NCBI RefSeq assembly: GCF_025465545.1
Contig: NZ_JAODMK010000023.1
Span: 1 to 45,153 of the forward strand
DNA length: 45,153 nt
DNA from: Naasia sp.
GTDB taxonomy: Bacteria; Actinomycetota; Actinomycetes; Actinomycetales; Microbacteriaceae
Direction: 5' to 3'
The notes beneath the pieces were generated by a model. The model worked only from the letters and a program-made list of their open reading frames with translations, had not been told where the DNA came from and searched no databases. Position numbers and translations under genes: made by a program. How positions within the stretch are numbered: the first letter of the stretch is position 1; each line of letters starts with the position of its first letter. Shown in pieces: positions 24,107 to 32,568 of this stretch.

Positions 24107-24859
24107 TCAGTCGACCGGCTCGGCGAAGACCACGAGGTTGTTGCTGTAGTGCATCACGCCGTAGTCGTAGGGGCCGTTGCAGGTGATCAGACGCAGCTGC
24201 GAATTGGGCGTCGGGCCGTAGACCTGCTCCGTGGGGAAGTCCTCCTTGGCCACGTCGATCGCGCGGTCCGCCCGGTACTCCCGGAACGAGCCGTCCGACA
24301 GTGCAACGGCGATGGCGTCGCCCGGCTGGAGCTCGTGCAGCCGGGAGAAGACGCCGGCCGTCTCGGTGTCGTCCACGTGCCCGGCGAGCACGGCGGGTCC
24401 CACCGCGCCGGGAACCGCGCTGGCGGTGTACCAGCCGGCGCTGTCGAGGTCCGCGGGGGGCAGCAGCACTCCCGCTGTGTCCCGCTGGAGCGAGACGAGG
24501 TCGACGTCCACGTCGATTGCGGGGATCACGAGTCGGGTGGGCCGGACGCCGGCGGCGGGCGCGCCGGAGTCGAGGGGCAGGGGGTCCTGAAGCCCTGCGG
24601 CCGCTCCCACCCCGGACGAGACCATCGCGGGGGCGGGGGGAGCCGCCGGAGCGGAGAGTGCGGCGAGCCGGAACTCGAGCGCGGAAGCACCGACCACCGG
24701 CTGCCAGGTCGTGTCGAAGGCCGCTGCGGTGACGGCGACCGTCACCAGCACGCCCGCCGCGAGTACGGGCGAGTGGGCGAGCACCCGAACGGCCGTCCCC
24801 ACCGGCCCCCGCCGGGCGCGGTGGCGTCCGGGGGAGGAGAGCGCGGGGTGGCGGCTCAT
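24107..24859 (-). CDS. Sortase (class E/F-like)
   Basis: The product is 250 aa. A basic N-terminus is followed by one hydrophobic segment (about 25-50), an Ala/Pro linker, and a sortase domain from about 100: RLVIPAIDVDVDLVSL, the catalytic His161 in LAGHVDD, and the catalytic Cys227 in LRLITCNGPY. Sortases join surface proteins to the cell wall or to one another. The Arg that follows the Cys in other sortases is not evident (the tail reads MHYSNNLVVFAEP), which is unusual. The start at 24859 lies 4 nt after the DUF4397 gene's stop, so the two are coupled; the DUF4397 protein is the likely substrate. Confidence 0.88.
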   Translation of the reverse strand: MSRHPALSSPGRHRARRGPVGTAVRVLAHSPVLAAGVLVTVAVTAAAFDTTWQPVVGASALEFRLAALSAPAAPPAPAMVSSGVGAAAGLQDPLPLDSGAPAAGVRPTRLVIPAIDVDVDLVSLQRDTAGVLLPPADLDSAGWYTASAVPGAVGPAVLAGHVDDTETAGVFSRLHELQPGDAIAVALSDGSFREYRADRAIDVAKEDFPTEQVYGPTPNSQLRLITCNGPYDYGVMHYSNNLVVFAEPVD

Positions 24860-24863
24860 CGGA

Positions 24864-25724
24864 TCAGGCGCGGTGGCGGCGAGGGCTGAGGCGGCGGGAG
24901 CGGAGCGCGAGGGCGAGCACGCCGCCGAGGAGCATGACGCCGACGACGGTGCCGACTGCGGCGAGCTGCATGCCGGTCTGGACGGACGAGGCGAGTGCTC
25001 CGCCGCCGGTCGCGACTCCACCGACCGGGGTCTCGGTGACGCTCGCGCTGTCGATCACGGCCAGAGCGGTGAGCTTGCCGTCGGCGTTGTCGAGCACGAA
25101 CACGGTCTGGGACGCCCCACCCTCGAGATCCACGCTCGCAGACGCGTCGCCGTCGTCGCCGGTCAGCGTGAGGTCGGTCGATCCCGGCGTGACGTCGGTG
25201 TAGTCGCCCACCTCACCGAAGGCCGCCGCATCGAGGAGGGTCGTGCCGTCCGCCGTCGCGACACTCACCGTGTCCGAGGTGGTCGACGCCTGCACGGCGC
25301 GGACGCGGGCATTGTCGTCGGCCGGGGCGCTGAGGTCGTCGGAGATCGTCGTGAGGCGGATCGAGGCGTTCGGGCCGATCGCCGCGATCGTCTCGGCGCC
25401 GCCCGCGACGACCTCCACCTCGGCGTTCACGAGGGGTGTGTTGCTGCCGTCCTCTGATGGCGCCATGGCGAGCGCGTAGGTTCCGGGATCGAGCGTCATG
25501 TACTTGGACACTCCGCCGTACCCCACGCCCGTGAGGGAGTAGAGCACCTGGCCGCCGGCCAGGGCGCTCAGGGTGATGTCCGCCGCGGCCGTGTCGGGGG
25601 AGAGGTGGCCGACGCGGATGTAGCCGGGGCTCGCAGCGGTTGCGGGGGACATCGGAACGAGGGCGATGCCGGCGGCGACGGCCGCGAGCAGGCCCAGGCG
25701 GACGGTTCTGGATCGGTGCAGCAT
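24864..25724 (-). CDS. Secreted DUF4397 protein with C-terminal membrane anchor
   Basis: The product is 286 aa. A signal peptide (about 1-30) ends near SPATAAS. A DUF4397 domain (GYIRVGHLSPDTAAADITL..., YMTLDPGTYALAMAP) is followed by a second beta-rich part with SVDLEGGASQTVFVLDN. The C-terminus has PVGGVATGGG (about 233-242), a hydrophobic helix (about 252-274) and a basic tail, the layout of a sortase sorting signal but with VATGG where LPxTG is usual. CCAGGAG precedes the ATG. It sits between a membrane protein and a sortase on one strand, so it is probably the displayed protein. Confidence 0.87.
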   Translation of the reverse strand: MLHRSRTVRLGLLAAVAAGIALVPMSPATAASPGYIRVGHLSPDTAAADITLSALAGGQVLYSLTGVGYGGVSKYMTLDPGTYALAMAPSEDGSNTPLVNAEVEVVAGGAETIAAIGPNASIRLTTISDDLSAPADDNARVRAVQASTTSDTVSVATADGTTLLDAAAFGEVGDYTDVTPGSTDLTLTGDDGDASASVDLEGGASQTVFVLDNADGKLTALAVIDSASVTETPVGGVATGGGALASSVQTGMQLAAVGTVVGVMLLGGVLALALRSRRLSPRRHRA

Positions 25725-25741
25725 GACGCGCTCCTGGAGGA

Positions 25742-27211
25742 TCAGTTCCCGGCCCGGCCGGGATCGGTGACGGGGAAGGTGGCGAGGACGCCGTGCGCGT
25801 CCACGGTGACGGATTCGACGGCGAACGTGCCGGCGAGGCCGGACAGGTAGGTGCTGAGGGTGGTCATCGGGGCGCCGCCGGGGGCGAGCTGCTCCCCGTC
25901 CATCTCCGAGACCAGGACCCGGCGTCGGAACGCGTCCCGGGGGTCGCCTGCCGGGAAGTCGGCGACCGTCAGGTCGTGCTCGGACAGCAGCTGACCGAGC
26001 ACCACGGAGATGCGCCGATCCACCGACCCCTCCTCGAGCAGGTGCTTCGCGTCTGCCGAAAGGGTCAGTCGGGGATTGCGCGCGAGCTGGCTCCCGGCGG
26101 AGGCCCGCGACGCGCGTTCCCCGGGAGTCGTCGTCAGTGGCGCCGCCGCCGGCGATGCGCTCCCGGACGTCCCGGGGGTCGCAGAGCTGGGATCTGTGGG
26201 CGACCGATCCGCTGCGACAGCCCGCTCCCGCACCTCCAGCACGGACGCCGTCACCCCTGTGGCGAGTGCGAGGGCCACCACGGACGCCGCCGCGATGCCG
26301 ATCAGGCGAGGCACCAGCTCCGCGCGACCGAGGGCGGCGACCGCCCGATCGACCGCCGCACCGACGAGGAGCGCGAAGGTGGGCGCGAGCAGCACCGTGT
26401 ACCGGGTGACCTCGTCACCGTCGGGCCAGATGCTCAAGACGAGGAGGGTGACCGCGAGGCCGCCGAGCGGGCGCAGCGACGGCGTCAGCAGTCCGAACAC
26501 CAGCGCCGCCGCCCCGAGGAGGGTGCCCACCGGGTTGCTCGCGAACCAGGTGCCGATGGTCGCGGTGCCGTGCACCGGTTGGGCCGACGCATCGAGCCCG
26601 AGGATCGCCCAGCCGACCGCGACCGTGGCGAACAGCAGGGCGCCCGCGACGGGCAGCATGAAGGTCCGCTGGCTGCGCCGGAGCACGCGTCTCGCCTGCC
26701 AGGCGAGGAACGGCACGGCGGCCAGGGCGATCGGGGCGAGCGCGGCGGCGATCCCGACGCCGAGCGCAGCCAGCGGAATCGCGCCCCATCGGCCGCCGGC
26801 GAAACCGAGCAGCACCACGGCGGCCAGCAGCCCGAGGAGGGCGAGGTGTTCCGGCACCCCGACCGATGACGCGCGCACCGCGGGCGGAGCGAGCACCGCG
26901 AGGGCGGCGGCGACGACGGCGGCGAGGGGGCTGAGCCCCACCTGGAGTGCCACGGCGAAGACGAGCGGGATCGCGAGGAGGACGGCGACGAGCGTCAGGG
27001 GCGCCGGGAGGGGCCCCGGATGGTCCGGGGCGAGCACGAATCCGGCGGTCGCGCCGGCCCCGATCAGCACGAGCAGGAGACCGGGGACGCCGAGGTGCAG
27101 GAAGCCCGACCAGCCGGAAGGAAGCCGGACCGAGCGGGAGCGTCGGTGCCGGGACAGGGCGCGGCGGCGTCCACGGACCGTCGGGGACGAGGAGTGAAGC
27201 GTCATGGCCAT
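25742..27211 (-). CDS. Polytopic membrane protein with extracytoplasmic C-terminal domain
   Basis: The product is 489 aa. After a basic N-terminus it has about ten hydrophobic helices (about 37-330), then a Ser/Thr/Pro-rich linker and a soluble domain of about 110 residues (NPRLTLSADAKHLLEEGSVD... to the end). The layout recalls membrane glycosyltransferases, but no catalytic motif is recognised. GGGGGAG precedes the ATG at 27211; a second ATG lies two codons later. The gene is 17 bp upstream of the DUF4397 gene, forming a three-gene unit with the sortase, so a role in the same surface structure is inferred. Confidence 0.7.
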   Translation of the reverse strand: MAMTLHSSSPTVRGRRRALSRHRRSRSVRLPSGWSGFLHLGVPGLLLVLIGAGATAGFVLAPDHPGPLPAPLTLVAVLLAIPLVFAVALQVGLSPLAAVVAAALAVLAPPAVRASSVGVPEHLALLGLLAAVVLLGFAGGRWGAIPLAALGVGIAAALAPIALAAVPFLAWQARRVLRRSQRTFMLPVAGALLFATVAVGWAILGLDASAQPVHGTATIGTWFASNPVGTLLGAAALVFGLLTPSLRPLGGLAVTLLVLSIWPDGDEVTRYTVLLAPTFALLVGAAVDRAVAALGRAELVPRLIGIAAASVVALALATGVTASVLEVRERAVAADRSPTDPSSATPGTSGSASPAAAPLTTTPGERASRASAGSQLARNPRLTLSADAKHLLEEGSVDRRISVVLGQLLSEHDLTVADFPAGDPRDAFRRRVLVSEMDGEQLAPGGAPMTTLSTYLSGLAGTFAVESVTVDAHGVLATFPVTDPGRAGN

Positions 27212-27436
27212 CGCCGTCTCCCCCGATCCCTCCGGGGACCTCGGGCGAGGCGGTCTTCCGGGTCCGCGTTCGCGGTTCGCCGTCGGTTCCGCCTGCGTCC
27301 TTCCAGGCTACCCCCGTCGCCCGCGTGCAGCCAGACAGATCGGTCTACCTTGCATCGGCCCTCCTCCCCAAGGAGCGATTCCCGGTCGGCTTCCGCGATC
27401 GACCCATCGAGGGTCGCCTCTGCCCGCGGCCCGGCC

Positions 27437-27442
27437 TACGGT
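27437..27442 (+). promoter_or_regulatory. -10 element (TACGGT), leaderless start of comEA
   Basis: TACGGT is followed by 6 nt and the ATG at 27449. There is no Shine-Dalgarno. Confidence 0.5.
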
Positions 27443-27448
27443 TCGGGC

Positions 27449-28072
27449 ATGGAGGGCGGCGGAAGTGCTCTGACGCGTCTCGCGGGAGAGGGCGGCCGCC
27501 TCTCGCGCCGGGTCCGCGCCGGGGCCGTCATTGTGCTCGTGCTCGCGGGAGCCGCGGTCGCCGTCCTCGTCTCCGCGATCTCCTCGGCCGGCACGACAAC
27601 CGTGCTGCCTGCAGTGCCGCTCCCCTCCTGGACGGGGGCAGCGGCACCGCGGACGGACGTGGTGATGCTCGTGCATGTGCTGGGAGCGGTTCGGCGGCCC
27701 GGCCTGTACCCGGTGTCTCAGGGCGCCCGTGTGGTCGACGTCGTGGCCGCGGCCGGGGGGTTCACCGAGGAGGCGGACCAGGCGGGGGTCAACCTGGCGC
27801 GGCTGGTGGCCGATGGAGAGCAGGTGCGGGTCCCGGCGATCGGCGAGGCGCCTGCCGTCGAGGCCGGGGGAGGGGAGGGGGGTCGTATCGACCTGAACTC
27901 GGCGACGGCGGAGGAGCTCGACGCCCTCCCGCGCATCGGTCCGGCCATCGCGGAGCGGATCGTCCAGTGGCGCCAGCAGAACGGGCCGTTCGCCTCCGCC
28001 GATGACCTCCTCGAGGTGAGCGGGATCGGCGAGAAGACGGTCGACGGCATCCGCGATCTGGTGCTGCCATGA
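27449..28072 (+). CDS. comEA: ComEA-like DNA-binding protein
   Basis: The product is 207 aa. An N-terminal membrane segment (about 22-45) is followed by an SLBB domain (VHVLGAVRRPGLYPV... to RVPAIGE) and a C-terminal double helix-hairpin-helix (RIDLNSATAEELDALPRIG and FASADDLLEVSGIGEKTVD). ComEA binds double-stranded DNA outside the membrane and hands it to ComEC in transformation. The gene overlaps comEC (ATGA). The longer upstream frame is antisense to the previous gene and is rejected. Confidence 0.93.
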   Translation: MEGGGSALTRLAGEGGRLSRRVRAGAVIVLVLAGAAVAVLVSAISSAGTTTVLPAVPLPSWTGAAAPRTDVVMLVHVLGAVRRPGLYPVSQGARVVDVVAAAGGFTEEADQAGVNLARLVADGEQVRVPAIGEAPAVEAGGGEGGRIDLNSATAEELDALPRIGPAIAERIVQWRQQNGPFASADDLLEVSGIGEKTVDGIRDLVLP

Positions 28073-30384
28073 CCGCCGACGCGCGGCTCGCTCCCGCGGC
28101 CGCTGCCGCTTGGGTCGCCGCCGCCCTGCTGATCGGCGCACCCGAGTTCGCCTGGCCGGTCGCGGCGTGCACGGGCCTGCTGACCGTCATCGTCCTGCTC
28201 CTCGCGGGGCGCAGTCCCGGCCGGCTCGGCCGAGCCCTCGCCGGCGTCGCCCTTGCCACGGTGGGGGTCGGCGTCCTCGCGGTCGCGGTCGCCGCGGCTG
28301 CCCCCGTCCGCTCGCCCGCCGAGCTCACGGCGTTCGCCGGCCATCCCGGCGCGCTCGAGGTCGAGCTTCAGGGCATCGCGCACTCCTCCTCGCTCGCCGC
28401 CGGGCCCCCGCGGCTCCTCGTTCCGGGCACGCTGCGCTCCTTCGACAGGAGCGGCACCCGGGTCAGCAGCTCCGTGCCCGTCCTGGTGTTCGGCGACATC
28501 GCGTCGGGCGGTGCCTTGACGGCGGGACCCGGGGCGCGGATCTCGGGGCGTGGGACGCTGCAGCCCACGGAACCGGGTGACGACGTCGCCTACCTCGTGT
28601 TCCTCCGCGGAAATCCGACTCTGGTCGCGCCACCCTCCGGCATCCTGGCGGCGACGGCCGCTCTGCGCAGTGGGCTGAGCGCGGCGGCCTCGACTCTCCC
28701 GGGCGACGGCGGCGTGCTCCTGCCCGGACTCTCGATCGGCGACGACAGCGGGGTGGGGGAGGACCTCAACGACGCCATGAGGTCGAGCTCGCTGAGCCAC
28801 CTCACCGCCGTGTCAGGGGCGAACTGCGTCGTCGTGGTCGCGGTCGTCATGCTCGGCGGGGCGGCTGCGGGGGTGCCGAGGGGCGCGCGCATCGTGCTCG
28901 CCGGCGCAGCCCTGCTCGCGTTCACCGTGCTCGTGACGCCGCAGCCGAGCGTGCTGCGCGCCACCACGATGGCCCTCCTGGTTCTCGTCGCCCTCGCCCG
29001 CGGCCGGCCGGGCGGCGGCCTCCCCACCCTGTGCCTCGCCGTGCTCGTGCTGCTCGCCTTCGACCCCTGGCTCTCCCGCAGCTACGGCTTCGCGCTGTCC
29101 GCACTCGCCACGGCCGGTCTGCTCGTCCTCGCGCGTCCGCTCGCGGAACTGCTCGCCGCCTGGCTGCCCCGGCAGGTTGCCGCCGCCATCGCCGTGCCGA
29201 CGGCGGCGCAACTGGCCTGCCAGCCCGTGCTCCTGCTCCTCAACCCCGGCGTGCCCGTCTACGCCGTGCCGGCGAACCTCCTGGCAGAGCCGGCCGCCCC
29301 GGTCGCGACGCTGCTCGGCCTGGCCGCCTGCCTGCTGCTTCCGGTCCTGCCGCCGCTCGGCGCGGCGCTCGTGTGGCTCGCCTGGGCGCCGTCCGCCTGG
29401 ATCGCGGCCGTCGCGCGCTTCTTCGCCGAGCTCCCGGCCGGACGCCTGCCCTGGCTGGAGGGCGGGATCGGCGCGGTGCTGTTCGCCGCACTCGTCGGAA
29501 CGGCGGCGATCGCGCTGCTCGTCGACAGGCGCGGGCTGCTCGCGTCGACGGTGGCGGTCCTGCTCGTCGTGACCGGCGGCCTCGCCGGCGGCGCCGTCAT
29601 CGCGCGGGCCCGCAGCCCGGACTGGCAGCTCGCCTCGTGCGACGTCGGCCAGGGCGACGCGAGCCTCGTGCGCAGCGATGGGCAGGTCGCCCTCATCGAT
29701 ACCGGCGACGACGAGGAGGCGCTCCTCCGGTGTCTCGACCGGCTCTCCATCGGCCGGGTGGACCTCCTCGTGCTCACCCACTTCGACCGTGACCACGTGG
29801 GCGCCGCCCTCGCGCTGCGAGGACGGGCCGATCGGCTCCTTCCCGGGCTCTCGGACGGACCGGACGCGGATCGCCTCGTCACCGGGCTCGCCGCGGGCGG
29901 GGCTCAGGTGATCGATGCGCGAGCCGGCGACACGGGGACACTCGGCCGGCTCTCCTGGACCGTGCTCTGGCCGCGGCGGGATGCGCGGGTCGAGCCCGGG
30001 AACGACGCCAGCGTGGTGCTCCGCTTCGAGGGGGACGGGATCCGCTCCCTCTACCTCGGGGACCTGGGCGAGGACGGGCAGCGGCGGCTCCTGGCCACCG
30101 GATCCGTCGGCCCGGTCGACGTCGTCAAAGTGGCCCACCACGGCTCCGCCGACCAGCGCGCCGCCCTGTACGAGCGGCTGCGTGCCCGCCTCGGCCTCAT
30201 CTCCGTCGGAGCCGGCAACGACTACGGCCACCCCACCGAGGAGGCCCTTCGGCTGCTCGCCTTCGTCGGCACGCGGGTCGCCCGCACCGACCTGCAGGGA
30301 ACGCTGCTCGTGGCCGCCGGCCCGGCCGGGCTGCTGGTGTGGTCCGAGCGCGCACCGCCCGCGGCGGTCGGAGGCGGGAATTAG
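28069..30384 (+). CDS. comEC: ComEC/Rec2 family DNA uptake channel
   Basis: The product is 771 aa. N-terminal membrane helices and an OB-like extracytoplasmic region are followed by the Competence domain (LTAVSGANCVVVVAVVMLG, about 240-480) with many helices. The C-terminal metallo-beta-lactamase-like domain (about 520-740) has DVGQGDASLV, LTHFDRDHVGA and KVAHHGSADQ. It carries single-stranded DNA across the membrane, and the C-terminal domain is the proposed nuclease. With comEA this suggests a DNA uptake machine, although natural competence is unproven in most actinobacteria. Its TAG stop lies in the -10 element of holA. Confidence 0.93.
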   Translation: MTADARLAPAAAAAWVAAALLIGAPEFAWPVAACTGLLTVIVLLLAGRSPGRLGRALAGVALATVGVGVLAVAVAAAAPVRSPAELTAFAGHPGALEVELQGIAHSSSLAAGPPRLLVPGTLRSFDRSGTRVSSSVPVLVFGDIASGGALTAGPGARISGRGTLQPTEPGDDVAYLVFLRGNPTLVAPPSGILAATAALRSGLSAAASTLPGDGGVLLPGLSIGDDSGVGEDLNDAMRSSSLSHLTAVSGANCVVVVAVVMLGGAAAGVPRGARIVLAGAALLAFTVLVTPQPSVLRATTMALLVLVALARGRPGGGLPTLCLAVLVLLAFDPWLSRSYGFALSALATAGLLVLARPLAELLAAWLPRQVAAAIAVPTAAQLACQPVLLLLNPGVPVYAVPANLLAEPAAPVATLLGLAACLLLPVLPPLGAALVWLAWAPSAWIAAVARFFAELPAGRLPWLEGGIGAVLFAALVGTAAIALLVDRRGLLASTVAVLLVVTGGLAGGAVIARARSPDWQLASCDVGQGDASLVRSDGQVALIDTGDDEEALLRCLDRLSIGRVDLLVLTHFDRDHVGAALALRGRADRLLPGLSDGPDADRLVTGLAAGGAQVIDARAGDTGTLGRLSWTVLWPRRDARVEPGNDASVVLRFEGDGIRSLYLGDLGEDGQRRLLATGSVGPVDVVKVAHHGSADQRAALYERLRARLGLISVGAGNDYGHPTEEALRLLAFVGTRVARTDLQGTLLVAAGPAGLLVWSERAPPAAVGGGN

Positions 30385-30387
30385 AGT
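30382..30387 (+). promoter_or_regulatory. -10 element (TAGAGT) overlapping the comEC stop; leaderless start of holA
   Basis: TAGAGT begins with the TAG stop of comEC and is followed by 6 nt and the GTG of holA at 30394. Confidence 0.5.
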
Positions 30388-30393
30388 GAACAA

Positions 30394-31407
30394 GTGGCAG
30401 CTCCCCGAGGATCGCGCACCCCCGCGCGCCCCGCGCTCGGCTGGAACGAGATCCGGCCCGCGCCGGTCATCCTCGTGTCCGGAACCGAGGGCTTCCTCGC
30501 CGACCGCGCCACGCGCCGACTCCGCGACATCCTCAGCACCGAGGACCCGAGTCTCGAAGTGACCGACCTGGACGCGTCCGACTATGCCCGCGGCGAGCTG
30601 ATCACCCTCGCCAGCCCGTCGCTCTTCGGGGAGCCGCGGATGATCCGCGTCACGGCCGTCGAGAAGTGCAGCGACGACTTCCTGAACGAGGCGATCTCCT
30701 ACCTCGACGCGCCCGCCGACGACGCCTACATCGTGCTTCGGCACGCGGGAGGGGTGCGCGGCAAGAAGCTGCTCGACGCCATCCGGGCCGGCACCGGCGG
30801 AGCCATCGAGATCGCCTGCCCGGAACTCAAGCGGGACTCCGACAAGCACGACTTCGCGGTCGCCGAGTTCCGAGGGGCGGGCCGGCGCATCACGCCGGGC
30901 GCCCTCCGCGCCGTCCTGGCCGCGTTCGGCGATGACCTCGCGGAGCTTGCGGCGGCCTGCGCCCAGCTCATCTCGGACGCGAGCGACGAGATCACCGAGA
31001 ACGTCGTCGACAAGTACTACGGCGGCAGGATCGAGACCAACGCGTTCAAGGTCGCCGACGCCGCCATCGCCGGCCGGCACGGCGAGGCTCTCGCCCTCCT
31101 GCGCCACGCCCTCACCGGCGGAGCCGATCCCGTTCCCATGGTCGCCGCGTTCGCGTCGAAGCTGCGCACCATGGCCAAGGTCTTCGGCTCCCGCGGCTCC
31201 TCCGCGCAGCTCGCCTCCCAGCTGGGGCTGGCGCCGTGGCAGGTCGACCGCGCCCGCCGCGACGTGGAAGGCTGGACGGAACAGGGCCTCGGCGCCTGCT
31301 TCGAGCTCCTCGCCGACACCGACGAGCGCATCAAGGGCGCCGCCCGGGACCCGCTGTATGCGCTGGAGCGCATGGTCGTGGGGATCGCTTCTCGGGGCTC
31401 TCGGTAG
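30394..31407 (+). CDS. holA: DNA polymerase III subunit delta
   Basis: The product is 337 aa. The AAA+-like N-terminus (APVILVSGTEGFLADRATRRL) is followed by SLFGEPRMIRV, GVRGKKLLDAIR, the FGDDLAELAAACAQL helix and a C-terminal collar domain (MVAAFASKLRTMAKV). It is the wrench subunit of the clamp loader that opens the beta clamp. It lies between comEC and rpsT as in many Gram-positive genomes. The start is GTG, probably leaderless. Confidence 0.93.
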   Translation: MAAPRGSRTPARPALGWNEIRPAPVILVSGTEGFLADRATRRLRDILSTEDPSLEVTDLDASDYARGELITLASPSLFGEPRMIRVTAVEKCSDDFLNEAISYLDAPADDAYIVLRHAGGVRGKKLLDAIRAGTGGAIEIACPELKRDSDKHDFAVAEFRGAGRRITPGALRAVLAAFGDDLAELAAACAQLISDASDEITENVVDKYYGGRIETNAFKVADAAIAGRHGEALALLRHALTGGADPVPMVAAFASKLRTMAKVFGSRGSSAQLASQLGLAPWQVDRARRDVEGWTEQGLGACFELLADTDERIKGAARDPLYALERMVVGIASRGSR

Positions 31408-31418
31408 TTCTCGGGGAC

Positions 31419-31494
31419 GCGAGGGGGCGGCGATGGGGACGCCGTGCCCGTGAACGCCCGCCAGACCGCGGCATCCCCATCGCCGCCCCCTCGC
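31419..31494. terminator. 21-bp perfect inverted repeat between holA and rhodanese genes
   Basis: 31419-31439 and 31474-31494 are exact inverse complements around a 34-nt loop. A second, outer pair CGGGGCTC (31393-31400) / GAGCCCCG (31510-31517) encloses it. It lies between convergent genes. Confidence 0.65.
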
Positions 31495-31545
31495 TGCGCA
31501 GTCGCTAGCGAGCCCCGGAATCGACTGGCGACGTAATCGGGTTTC

Positions 31546-31989
31546 TCAGCAGTCGCAGGCCGGGACGGTGGACGGGCTCGTCAGGGGGTCCGGGGTGCGG
31601 CGGGCGAGACCGGCGTCGGTCTCCACCTCCAGGCCCTCCCTTGCCCAGTATTCGAAGCCGCCGATCATCTCGCGGACCGGGTAGCCGAGCTCGGCGAGGG
31701 CCAGGGCCGCCTTGGTGGCGCCGTTGCAGCCGGGGCCCCAGCAGTAGACGACGACCGCAGACCCCTCCGGCAGCGCCGCGGCCGCCTCGAGGGCGATGCG
31801 AGCGGTCGGCAGGTGCACCGCGCCGGGGATGCGCCCCTGCGCCCAGGCCGCGGCGCCGCGGCTGTCGATCAGGGCGAACCCGGGGGTGCCGGTCGCCAGC
31901 GCCGCTGCGACGTCGCTCGGGTCGGTTTCGTGCAGGAGGCGGGTGCGGAAGTGGGTCACGGCATCGGTGGCAGGCAGCACATCGGTCAC
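31546..31989 (-). CDS. Rhodanese-like domain protein
   Basis: The product is 147 aa with a single rhodanese domain: FALIDSRGAAAWAQGRIPGAVHLP, then the active-site Cys83 in VVVYCWGPGCNGATKAA, and YPVREMIGGFEYWAREG. The loop CWGPGC holds a second Cys88, and the protein ends ACDC, so redox or persulfide chemistry is possible. It would transfer sulfane sulfur or act in sulfur relay; the acceptor is unknown. It is convergent with holA and upstream of the rpsT terminator region. Confidence 0.87.
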   Translation of the reverse strand: MTDVLPATDAVTHFRTRLLHETDPSDVAAALATGTPGFALIDSRGAAAWAQGRIPGAVHLPTARIALEAAAALPEGSAVVVYCWGPGCNGATKAALALAELGYPVREMIGGFEYWAREGLEVETDAGLARRTPDPLTSPSTVPACDC

Positions 31990-32087
31990 GTCCGAAGCAT
32001 GACGGACCGGTGTCCCGCGCGCCGCCGACTTCGGGACGCGGCCCGCCGACTTCCTGCCGACCGATCTCCGGCGGCGCGGCAGAAATG

Positions 32088-32117
32088 CAGAAGGCCCCGC
32101 CGGAGCGGGGCCTTCTG
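32088..32117 (-). terminator. Terminator of rpsT
   Basis: CAGAAGGCCCCGC and GCGGGGCCTTCTG are perfect 13-bp arms with a 4-nt loop, starting 17 bp after the rpsT stop. Confidence 0.85.
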
Positions 32118-32134
32118 AAGATCGGGAGCGACGC

Positions 32135-32395
32135 TCAGAGCGCGGCGACCTGTTTGGCGATCGCCGACTTGCGGTTAGCGGCCTGGTTCTTGTGGATGAC
32201 GCCCTTCGAGGCCGCCTTGTCCAGCTTCTTGGTGGCGAGGGTCAGCGCGGCGAGGGCCTTGTCCTTGTCGCCGATGGTGGCGGCGGCGCGCGCGGCGCGG
32301 ATCGCCGTGCGGAGCTCGCTCTTGACGGCCTTGTTGCGGTCGTGCGCCTTCTTGTTGGTGCCGATGCGCTTGAGCTGCGACTTGATGTTTGCCAC
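32135..32395 (-). CDS. rpsT: Small ribosomal subunit protein S20
   Basis: The product is 86 aa. The basic helical protein begins [20 protein letters not shown] and ends [13 protein letters not shown], as in bacterial S20, which binds 16S rRNA early in 30S assembly. The start is GTG with AGAAGGT upstream. It is a single-gene unit with its own terminator, in the usual place next to holA and lepA. Confidence 0.97.
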   Translation of the reverse strand: MANIKSQLKRIGTNKKAHDRNKAVKSELRTAIRAARAAATIGDKDKALAALTLATKKLDKAASKGVIHKNQAANRKSAIAKQVAAL

Positions 32396-32497
32396 GAGTT
32401 ACCTTCTGCTTGTTCGAAATGGGGAGAGCCGGTGATGGGCCCGCGGATTCGCATCGCGCACGTCGCGGGAGCCGCCGGCCGTCACGCCGCCGATGGG

Positions 32498-32525
32498 CGC
32501 GTAAGCCAACAGAAGACATTACCAA
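32498..32525 (-). promoter_or_regulatory. Possible rpsT promoter
   Basis: On the minus strand TTGGTA (32520-32525) and TACGCG (32498-32503) are 16 bp apart, about 100 nt before the rpsT start, in a relatively AT-richer patch. The leader may carry autoregulation, but no clear fold was identified. Confidence 0.3.
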
Positions 32526-32568
32526 ACGCGGGGCCTCACCGCCAGCGGCCGGGACCGTCGGACGCTGG

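Noticed and set aside
28813-31107. 764-codon open frame antisense to comEC and holA
   Set aside because: Shadow frame: no recognisable domain, and both sense genes are certain.
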